The translations under genes were made by a program, and so were the position numbers. Shown here piece after piece: positions 55,231-62,395 of a DNA stretch of 64,000 nucleotides (position 1 is its first letter; the number at the start of each line of letters is the position of its first letter). The notes under the pieces are model-generated. The model was given only the letters and a program-made list of their open reading frames with translations, searched no databases and was not told the DNA's origin. The stretch comes from Pseudemcibacter aquimaris (lineage in GTDB: Bacteria; Pseudomonadota; Alphaproteobacteria; Sphingomonadales; Emcibacteraceae): assembly GCF_028869115.1 (NCBI RefSeq), contig NZ_CP079800.1:2232001-2296000 (forward strand). The letters are read 5' to 3'.

Positions 55231-56172
55231 TTATGATACCGTTTTAAACTGTCCCATTGGACGGTGATGCACCAGATAATTTGGTATGACCGCCTCTGCC
55301 GGGATTGGTTCAACACCCAAATCCGAAATGGTTAATGCACCATCCGCCGGCACATTGTCATTTTCCATCAAGCGCAATTGATCAATTGTCACCATTGGAT
55401 TTGGCAACATACCAAGGAAGAACGCTTGGAAATATGCCATCTTTAATGGAATGGTAATAAGCGGAACATTCTGGTCTGTCACTTCATTGACGAGCTCAAG
55501 CAGTTCACGGAATGTGTATTCTTTAGGCCCACCAATTTCATATGTTTTGCCTGCCGCGTCCTCGTTTCCTAAAGCCGCAATGATGGCGTCAGCAACATCA
55601 GCCACATAAACAGGCTGGAATTTTGTTTCACCACAAATCACAGGAAGAATACGGAACAATTTCGCCATTGCGGCAAATTTATTAAAGAAATTGTCATCCG
55701 CGCCAAAAACAACACTTGGGCGAATGATTGTTGCATTAGGGAAATTTTCTTTTACCAGTTTTTCACCAGCTGCTTTCGAACGACCATATTTTGATTCTGA
55801 TTCTGCATCTGCACCAATCGCTGACATATGGATAAGAGACTGAACATTTTCTGCTGCGGCCACCTCTGCAATAATGCCGGCACCTTTTTCATGGATTTTA
55901 TTAAATGTCTGCGCACCGCTTTCTGATAATAACCCCACAAGGTTAATCACATGATCCGCCCCTTTAATCGCTGCTTCAACGGATGCTTTGTTTCTGACAT
56001 TTGCTTGTGAAAGATGAACTTGGCCAAGATCACCGAATGTTTTTACATCAAGTGCGCTATTCGGACGACGCACTGCAACACGAACGCGGTATCCCGCTTT
56101 TGCAAGATGCTGGACGAGCACTCTGCCGATAAATCCAGAGCCACCAAAAATTGTTACCAATTCACCGCTCAT
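55231..56172 (-). CDS. NDUFA9-like NAD(P)-binding protein (atypical SDR)
   Basis: A 313-residue extended short-chain dehydrogenase. The nucleotide motif GGSGFIGR lies in VTIFGGSGFIGRVLVQHLAKAG, and ADHVINLVGLLSESG, LIHMSAIGAD and RPSVVFGADDNFFNKFA match the NDUFA9 accessory-subunit family of complex I found in alphaproteobacteria and mitochondria. It lacks a clear YxxxK catalytic pair in the usual spacing, consistent with a structural, NADPH-holding role. No nuo genes are adjacent. It stands alone. Confidence 0.88.
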   Translation of the reverse strand: MSGELVTIFGGSGFIGRVLVQHLAKAGYRVRVAVRRPNSALDVKTFGDLGQVHLSQANVRNKASVEAAIKGADHVINLVGLLSESGAQTFNKIHEKGAGIIAEVAAAENVQSLIHMSAIGADAESESKYGRSKAAGEKLVKENFPNATIIRPSVVFGADDNFFNKFAAMAKLFRILPVICGETKFQPVYVADVADAIIAALGNEDAAGKTYEIGGPKEYTFRELLELVNEVTDQNVPLITIPLKMAYFQAFFLGMLPNPMVTIDQLRLMENDNVPADGALTISDLGVEPIPAEAVIPNYLVHHRPMGQFKTVS

Positions 56173-56268
56173 ATTCAGTCTCCATAAGTATTACTATATG
56201 TGACCTATTTATACGCTTTTGGGGTCTCTCGTCCAGTATCTTTAATAAAATAATTTGCTATTTTTCAA

Positions 56269-58119
56269 TTATTCGGTTTCGTCGCCTGTTGGGAAACGCT
56301 CTAGCTCTTTTTCAAGCTCTCTACGCATTTCTTCTGCCTCTTCTTCCGTCAACACTTCGGAAAGGCTTTCTTCAAGATCTTTTTTCATTTCTTCGATCTC
56401 TTCTTGTGTCGGAAGTTCTTCCAGGCTCATTTCAATTTCAGCGCGAATTTCATCAACATCAATATCTATTTCGATGTTTCTTAATTCAGTTTCCACTTCA
56501 GCGATAATTGCATCCATATCAATTTCACCTTCAAGCGTTTTTGGTAAATCTGCCAATGCTTTTTCCACCTCTGCGTGGGCCTCGGCAATGATCCTTTCTG
56601 TCGGCAAGTTCTTTATTTCTTCTGCAATATCCGTTTGAATTTCAAGGATCATCTCTTCCGTAGGCAGATCTTTAATCGCTTGTCTTATATCTTCGCGAAT
56701 AGCTTCAATTTCAATATTAGAAGGAATATTACGAATACCTTCTTTAATACTTTCACGAATTTCCTGCACACGAGCTCTGCCTAATACAGAAGCGATAACA
56801 AGTTTACGTGTTTCAAGATCTAGCTCATCATCATCAGCTGCCAAAATATGATTTAGGGCATCACTTTGAAGATCTTCATCTTCAATATTATGAATTCTAA
56901 TCGCAAGGCGTTTCAATTGCTCACGTGATAGATCATCCTTTGCCATAAATTCAGCTGTGAATTCCGGCATTGCTTCATCCGGCAGTTCATCAAGACCAAC
57001 CGTAAAACCATCACCACTTTCAATTTTTAATAAAGCTTCAATGCGGTCGCTATAATCACTATCTTGCGCAAAACTTTCATTAAACCTTGGTGTGATTAAT
57101 CCAATAATAGCGATGGTAAAACAAATGGCGATTACATTCTTTGCAAGTCGCGTCATATCAACGCCTTTCAATGTCATGCCCTCGGTCATGCGTTTTACTC
57201 TTTTGCTAAGCACGCTTTCCCGACGAAGTGCAGCAAGACCAAGTACGCTTTTATTATGACCAATCAAATGCTTTGCACCAGTAAGCAAGGATTTTGCAAA
57301 TTCAACCTGATCACCACATTCAAGGGCCGCGCGATCATCACAAGCAAGTTCGCGCTCTTCCGCAAGTCTTGCTGCAAGATAATGCATCACAGGGTTCCAC
57401 CAATATAAGGCCAGAATGACACGTTCAATCAGATAGAAACAATTATCAAAGCGCTTAATGTGCGCAAGTTCATGATAAAGCAGTGGTTTTAACTGATCCG
57501 CCGTCATAGAATTCACAAAACGGCTTGGTAAAATAATAAGCGGTTTTACAAAACCGATTACAATTGGACTTGTCACATCATCGCTGACGGCCACCTCAAT
57601 ATCATCCGGCCAGTTTTTAGAAAGACTATCATCAAGAACATATGGATAAGCACTTGATTTAATACGCGATGCATTAAGCGCAGCACCACCCAATTTAATG
57701 AGGGCGATTAAAGAACCAACAAACCACAATGCAAGCGCAGCGATAACAAGTTCATCTTTCCCAATTGTCGGTAATTCTACCTTTTCAAGTGGTAGTTCTT
57801 TTAATGTCTTTTTCTCTGGCACCGGTGTTCTGGGAATAAAACTACTATCTGAATCTACAGTATTAATGACCGAATATTCATATGCAGAATAATTCGCGGG
57901 TGCCGGTTCCTTGATCATTTTTAGACCTTCACCAGGTAGGAATGCTGCAAACGGCAATATCGCAAGTACGAATAATGTCGCGCTTAAGCTCCAAGATCTT
58001 TCTTCTGCACTTGATTTACTGATCATTTTAAAAACGACCAGAACAACCCCAAGAATGATAAGGCTTTGCCAAATATTATTACCTGCTAGCTCTAGAAGAG
58101 GGAAATTTATCATATTCAT
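56269..58119 (-). CDS. BlaR1/MecR1-like M56 membrane metalloprotease with repeat-containing C-terminus
   Basis: A 616-residue protein from the ATG at 58119, which has AGGAAAAGGA upstream; the frame extends further, into the blaI-like gene. Transmembrane segments lie at about 17-31, 46-63, 125-143 and 327-344. The zinc site HELAH is at 216-220, with ERELACDDRA at 256-265. BlaR1 proteins cleave or trigger cleavage of a BlaI repressor when they sense a signal. Here the extracytoplasmic end (346-616) is not a penicillin-binding domain but acidic helices, of which 451-616 are about eight roughly 21-residue repeats punctuated by LPTEE. The trigger is therefore unlikely to be a beta-lactam. Confidence 0.87.
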   Translation of the reverse strand: MNMINFPLLELAGNNIWQSLIILGVVLVVFKMISKSSAEERSWSLSATLFVLAILPFAAFLPGEGLKMIKEPAPANYSAYEYSVINTVDSDSSFIPRTPVPEKKTLKELPLEKVELPTIGKDELVIAALALWFVGSLIALIKLGGAALNASRIKSSAYPYVLDDSLSKNWPDDIEVAVSDDVTSPIVIGFVKPLIILPSRFVNSMTADQLKPLLYHELAHIKRFDNCFYLIERVILALYWWNPVMHYLAARLAEERELACDDRAALECGDQVEFAKSLLTGAKHLIGHNKSVLGLAALRRESVLSKRVKRMTEGMTLKGVDMTRLAKNVIAICFTIAIIGLITPRFNESFAQDSDYSDRIEALLKIESGDGFTVGLDELPDEAMPEFTAEFMAKDDLSREQLKRLAIRIHNIEDEDLQSDALNHILAADDDELDLETRKLVIASVLGRARVQEIRESIKEGIRNIPSNIEIEAIREDIRQAIKDLPTEEMILEIQTDIAEEIKNLPTERIIAEAHAEVEKALADLPKTLEGEIDMDAIIAEVETELRNIEIDIDVDEIRAEIEMSLEELPTQEEIEEMKKDLEESLSEVLTEEEAEEMRRELEKELERFPTGDETE

Positions 58120-58123
58120 CTCG

Positions 58124-58513
58124 TTATTCCTTTTCCTGAATGGCCTTTTCAAGGACCTGTTCGAGTGCGGATATTTCCCCTTCGTGAATATCACTGTCTT
58201 TAAATAAATGTTGTGCGAGTGCGGCCGTTGAACCACCAAACGCATTTCCAATCAACTGTTTCAAGGCTTGATTTCTCGCCTCGCCTCTGCTGATTAATGG
58301 ACGATAAAGAAAGGCCCTACCTTCTTTCCTTGTGTCCACGAACCCTTTTTCTTTTAAAATCCCGAGTATGGTTTGGATCGTATTATAGGCTTGATTGGTT
58401 TCGCCGGAAATGCCATCCATCACATCACGTACGCTTGCCTCTTTCTGTTGCCAGAGGACGTCCATAATGCGACTTTCCGCATCCGTTAAAGTATTCGATG
58501 TTTTACGCGCCAT
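58124..58513 (-). CDS. BlaI/MecI/CopY family repressor
   Basis: A 129-residue winged-helix repressor. LTDAESRIMDVLWQQKEASVRDV, TIQTILGILKEKGFVDTRKEGRAF and the C-terminal dimerisation helices match BlaI/MecI in order and length. It should bind twin dyads and be inactivated by the membrane protease encoded next (5 bp after it). Its promoter carries two matching dyads, so the pair is autoregulated. Which other genes it controls is unknown. Confidence 0.92.
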   Translation of the reverse strand: MARKTSNTLTDAESRIMDVLWQQKEASVRDVMDGISGETNQAYNTIQTILGILKEKGFVDTRKEGRAFLYRPLISRGEARNQALKQLIGNAFGGSTAALAQHLFKDSDIHEGEISALEQVLEKAIQEKE

Positions 58514-58534
58514 TTACGACTCCTTATCATTACA

Positions 58535-58594
58535 TCCTAATTATTTAGGAGATATGATCAAAAGTGTCAACACTTAATTCCTAATTTTTTAGGA
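58535..58594 (-). promoter_or_regulatory. Promoter of the blaI-like/M56 operon with twin operators
   Basis: Two near-identical dyads, TCCTAATTATTTAGGA (58535-58550) and TCCTAATTTTTTAGGA (58579-58594), lie 44 bp apart centre to centre, about four helical turns. Between them on the minus strand are TTGACA (58565-58570) and, after 17 bp, TAAATA (58542-58547), the latter inside the first dyad. A dimer on each site would block the promoter. This is a strong prediction of autoregulation. Confidence 0.75.
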
Positions 58595-58595
58595 T

Positions 58596-59135
58596 TTAAT
58601 TTATTGGCGTTGCAAATGACAGGTATGTTTCGTGTTCATATTGCTGTGGGTTATTACCATCCATATCCCACATATTTCGCGTCGCACATTCAAGATCACC
58701 AAAATAAAAGTGCAATGTTTCATTGGGCTTATCACCCAAATTGCAAATAGAATGAACCGCATCTGTCTTAAGATCAACGACCGCTGGCGCCGGGAATGAT
58801 ACCTGTGAACGCCATTTAACATTATCCCCGTCCCGATCAAAAAAGTCATGGGTTTCTGCACCGCCGTAAATGGCTGCGACGGCTTCCATGCCATGTTCAT
58901 GGGGTGGATAGTTAAAGCCCGGTGTCGTTGCGATATAATAAGCCGTCACATTTTCATCAACGTATAAAAGCACCTCGTCACAATCAAAATCTGGCATATC
59001 TTTTTTTAAGGCATCCGGATTTTCGACTATTCGATTTAAAAAGGAAACGGCCTTTTCCATACCACCTGATTTGTAGCACTCAACCACATTTTCAATTGCC
59101 TCTTTTACTGACTTACCAACTTCAACCTTATACAT
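58596..59135 (-). CDS. Cupin-fold metalloprotein, cysteine-dioxygenase-like
   Basis: A 179-residue protein. The cupin core shows H79-E-H81 and E84 (YPPHEHGMEAV) with a later H128 (DAVHSICNLG) and H142 (LHFYFG), the layout of a mononuclear iron site as in thiol dioxygenases and related predicted metal-dependent enzymes. Family assignment is moderate and the substrate unknown. It is the last gene of a crotonase / acyl-CoA ligase / cupin unit, 6 bp after the ligase. Its stop abuts the second blaI-type operator. Confidence 0.72.
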   Translation of the reverse strand: MYKVEVGKSVKEAIENVVECYKSGGMEKAVSFLNRIVENPDALKKDMPDFDCDEVLLYVDENVTAYYIATTPGFNYPPHEHGMEAVAAIYGGAETHDFFDRDGDNVKWRSQVSFPAPAVVDLKTDAVHSICNLGDKPNETLHFYFGDLECATRNMWDMDGNNPQQYEHETYLSFATPIN

Positions 59136-59141
59136 ATACTC

Positions 59142-60719
59142 TTATCCTTCACTTACTTTCTTCTTTAACGTAACCTTATCAATCTTTCCAATTGGCAACA
59201 TTGGCAGCATAGGTTCAATGAAATATTTACGTGGCACTTTGTAATTGGCAAGCTGCCCACGGGCAAATTCATCGATTTCTTCTTCGGATAGTTCCATGCC
59301 CGGTTTCGGCATGATATATGCCCATCCTACATGGCCATATATTTCATCCGGCACATCAATCACTGCGACAAGAGCTATTTTCTCATGACTTTCCAATGTT
59401 TGTTCGACCTCTAACGGGTAAACATTATATCCGCCAGATACGTACATTTCGCTCATACGGCTGGTGAATGTGAAGTTGCCGTCTTCGCGCATGGCACCGA
59501 TATCACCCGTGCGGTACCATCCATCACTTGTGAATGCTTCGCGTGTGGCTTTTTCATTATTCAGATAACCTGACATTGAAAAATCGGGTTTTACTTGAAT
59601 TTCACCTTCTTCACCCACAGCACAAATTTTATCATCATTGGCAATCCTCACTTCGCCATCCGGCATGCCTTTACCGATTGTATTTGTCATGACCTCAAGC
59701 GATGATGTGTCATTTATGGCGAATGTCACCGACGCGCAGCTTTCTGTCGTTCCATATGTGGAACCCAATTTGCAACTGGTGCTATAAAAAACTTTTACGG
59801 CCTCATCAGGCATTTTTGCGCCGGACCATAAAATCCATTTAATTTTTTCATTTAGCAGATCAAGCGTGAACTGCGGATGTTTAAACATCAACATATGCAT
59901 GGCTGGCACAGCGCCCAGCATATTGACCCTGTCATTAATGATGTTGCCGACATATTCATTTAAATCGAACGTTTCCATCAGGATCATATTGCCACCGCCA
60001 ACCATGGCATAAAGTGGTAATACGATAATCCCGCCCACATGGGTAATCGGTAACGGACACATTCCGCGTGGATAATCATCATCCAAATTAAACACATCCC
60101 ATTCATATATGGCGCGTTTCAAGATTGCCTTTTGTGGTAACAATACTCCTTTTGGTGTGCCGCTTGATCCTGATGTATAAATAAGCATGGTATCAATATC
60201 ACTGTTAACCTGACTTATCGCCGCATCAAGTTCATCATTTGATGCTAATTCGCCGGACATCCAGTCATCAAAGGACCTATCGTAACTGTCATCACCATCA
60301 AACCCAATGAATTGCTCAACGAACGGGAATGTTTCGCGAATGTTTGATAATTCATCATGATAATTTCGACCATCAAGTTCCTGAATACCGATAATCATTT
60401 TTGGTTTCGCATCCGAAACAACATGCGACATTTCACGCAGTTGATATTTTGGGTTAATCCCCATCCAAAGAAGCCCGATTTTAGCCGCCGCAAAAAACGT
60501 AACGAAAATTTCGGTTCTTTGTGATGATAAAACGGCGACCCCGTCCCCTTTTTTAAGGCCAGAAGCAAGCATCGCCCGGGCGCAAATATCCACCTGTTCA
60601 GATAGCTCCTTATATGTTGTTTCCCTGCCCCGTGAATAAAACACAACCCTGTCCGGGTGATCTTGTACGCGTCTTTCTAAAAAATCCCCAAGAAGTAATG
60701 TATCTTCAAAATTTGCCAA
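59142..60719 (-). CDS. AMP-forming acyl-CoA synthetase/ligase
   Basis: A protein of about 525 residues. I chose the TTG at 60719 (LANFEDTLLLGDFLERR) because AGGGGAAA precedes it and it follows the crotonase stop by 1 bp. An ATG at 60776 in the same frame would add 19 residues by overlapping the crotonase gene by 56 bp. The adenylation motifs are LIYTSGSSGTPKGVLLP, GSTYGTTESCA, GWYRTGDIGAMRE and the C-terminal PRKYFIEPMLPMLPIGKID with the catalytic lysine. It makes an acyl-CoA from a carboxylic acid, ATP and CoA. Confidence 0.9.
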   Translation of the reverse strand: MANFEDTLLLGDFLERRVQDHPDRVVFYSRGRETTYKELSEQVDICARAMLASGLKKGDGVAVLSSQRTEIFVTFFAAAKIGLLWMGINPKYQLREMSHVVSDAKPKMIIGIQELDGRNYHDELSNIRETFPFVEQFIGFDGDDSYDRSFDDWMSGELASNDELDAAISQVNSDIDTMLIYTSGSSGTPKGVLLPQKAILKRAIYEWDVFNLDDDYPRGMCPLPITHVGGIIVLPLYAMVGGGNMILMETFDLNEYVGNIINDRVNMLGAVPAMHMLMFKHPQFTLDLLNEKIKWILWSGAKMPDEAVKVFYSTSCKLGSTYGTTESCASVTFAINDTSSLEVMTNTIGKGMPDGEVRIANDDKICAVGEEGEIQVKPDFSMSGYLNNEKATREAFTSDGWYRTGDIGAMREDGNFTFTSRMSEMYVSGGYNVYPLEVEQTLESHEKIALVAVIDVPDEIYGHVGWAYIMPKPGMELSEEEIDEFARGQLANYKVPRKYFIEPMLPMLPIGKIDKVTLKKKVSEG

Positions 60720-60720
60720 A

Positions 60721-61509
60721 TCATTTCCCCTGTAATTTTTTGATGGTTTCCATGCGGTAAAGTCCGGCCTCTTCATCCTTCATGCATAAAAGTAAATCTT
60801 CCGTATCCGCATAACCGGAAACTTTCGCGATTGCGCCTGCTCTTATATTGACGCCTCGCTTAATCAGTTGTACGGGTAAAGCTGGAAATTCAGCAATTTT
60901 TCCGGCTAGTTCCATGGCCTTTGACAAAGCGCCACCATCATCCGATTTAAAATCAGCAAGCCCCCATTCCAGACATTCATCCACCCCATGTTTTTCACAA
61001 AGGATCGACATATATTTTGCCTTTGGTGCACCAACAAGACCCGTTAAACGCGGAAGCGATCCCCAGCCAAAATTAACGCCCATTTTTACTTCGGGAACAT
61101 ATGCATATGATGATGCACCCATAATCCGCCAATCACATGCCATCGCAAGCGCAAGACCACCTCCAACAACACCCCCTTCTATGGCGCAAATGGTTGGTTG
61201 CGGAAGTGCTTCCCACACATCACACATCTTTGCACCCTTGCCCCCCAGAAAACGTGATTTGGTCGTGTCTTTTTCTGCCATCGCCCCCGCGAACAAAGAG
61301 AAATCTGCACCGCTTGAAAAAAACTGCCCCTCACCCGTTAAAATAACAGCACGAATATTCTGATCCGCCGCGATTTGTTCGGCGGCCTGGATCATGCCGT
61401 CAAGCACATCGATCGTTATGGAATTAAATTGGTCAGGACGGTTAAATGAAACAATTGCAATACCAGGGTTGTCATCCGATATTGCAATTTTAACGGCTTG
61501 TTCGCTCAC
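60721..61509 (-). CDS. Enoyl-CoA hydratase/isomerase (crotonase) family protein
   Basis: A 262-residue crotonase-fold protein. The oxyanion-hole segments are RAVILTGEGQFFSSGADFSL and AIEGGVVGGGLALAMACDWR, with YVPEVKMGVNFGWGS next. It should act on the CoA thioester made by the ligase encoded 1 bp downstream, for example by hydration or isomerisation. The gene is the first of the unit. Which pathway (fatty, aromatic or sulfur-containing acid) cannot be decided. Confidence 0.9.
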   Translation of the reverse strand: MSEQAVKIAISDDNPGIAIVSFNRPDQFNSITIDVLDGMIQAAEQIAADQNIRAVILTGEGQFFSSGADFSLFAGAMAEKDTTKSRFLGGKGAKMCDVWEALPQPTICAIEGGVVGGGLALAMACDWRIMGASSYAYVPEVKMGVNFGWGSLPRLTGLVGAPKAKYMSILCEKHGVDECLEWGLADFKSDDGGALSKAMELAGKIAEFPALPVQLIKRGVNIRAGAIAKVSGYADTEDLLLCMKDEEAGLYRMETIKKLQGK

Positions 61510-61553
61510 TATGGTCTCCCTATTTTTACATAGGGATGAGCTTACATGATGAA

Positions 61554-62384
61554 TTACCGAATTTCAAAGCTCTTTATAGCGGTCAGACTTTCTGCCATAA
61601 AGACCGCTTCATCATCCGCTTTATCATGCTCTGCAAAGAAATGTTTAAGCCCCGCTTTTGATGCTTGGGAAAGGATCGCATCAAAATCAACATCCCCCTT
61701 ACCCACATTCATCATTTTACCGTCATTCCTGCGGTCCTTTAAATGACACATCGGGAAACGTCCAGGATATTTCGCAATATAATCAAGCGGATCTTTTCCA
61801 GCATCAATCAGCCAATAAAGATCAAGTTCCGATGCAAAAACATCGCTTGATAGCTGATCCATCATCATTTCAAACGGAACTACACCATCAATTTCAATAA
61901 ATTCAAACTCATGATTATGATAGGCAAATTTCAAACCCGCTTTATTGCATTCTTCCCCAATTTTTTGGAATTGTTCAATATGGTGTTTATATTGATCAAG
62001 CGTTTCTCTTTCATTTGGTTGTAGCCACGCAAGCGTTATATATTGCTGTCCCAAGGTATGGGCATTTTCAATTTCAGTTTTTAATTTATCACCGATCAAT
62101 TGATCCAATATTACATGCATAGATGGCGATACAAGGCCCGTTTGATCTAATATCGTTCTTACTTCAGAAGCACTTTTTCCCAATAAGCGATAAAGCTCGA
62201 CCTCTTTATACCCAAGGGCAGCAAGTTGTTCGAAAGAACGTTCCATGTTTTCACGGACCATACCGCGAATACCATATTGCTGAATGCCCGGGTTTGTAAT
62301 TTTTGCCGCATTTGCGGGTGTCATTCCAAACAAACTTACTGCGCCAAAGGCGGCAGTTGTGGCTAAAAAGTTTCTTCTGTTCAT
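61554..62384 (-). CDS. Tat-exported sugar phosphate isomerase/epimerase-like TIM-barrel protein
   Basis: A 276-residue protein. The N-terminus NRRNFLATTAAFGA and the following hydrophobic stretch to ANA-A are a twin-arginine signal. The TIM barrel of the AP-endonuclease-2/xylose-isomerase-like family has FAYHNHEFEF and CHLKDRRNDGKMMNVGKGD, with metal-binding His, Asp and Glu. Despite the family name the exported form probably acts on free or oxidised sugars. It follows the GMC oxidoreductase gene by 11 bp, a pairing common in sugar-oxidation clusters. Confidence 0.87.
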   Translation of the reverse strand: MNRRNFLATTAAFGAVSLFGMTPANAAKITNPGIQQYGIRGMVRENMERSFEQLAALGYKEVELYRLLGKSASEVRTILDQTGLVSPSMHVILDQLIGDKLKTEIENAHTLGQQYITLAWLQPNERETLDQYKHHIEQFQKIGEECNKAGLKFAYHNHEFEFIEIDGVVPFEMMMDQLSSDVFASELDLYWLIDAGKDPLDYIAKYPGRFPMCHLKDRRNDGKMMNVGKGDVDFDAILSQASKAGLKHFFAEHDKADDEAVFMAESLTAIKSFEIR

Positions 62385-62395
62385 GAAATCACTTT

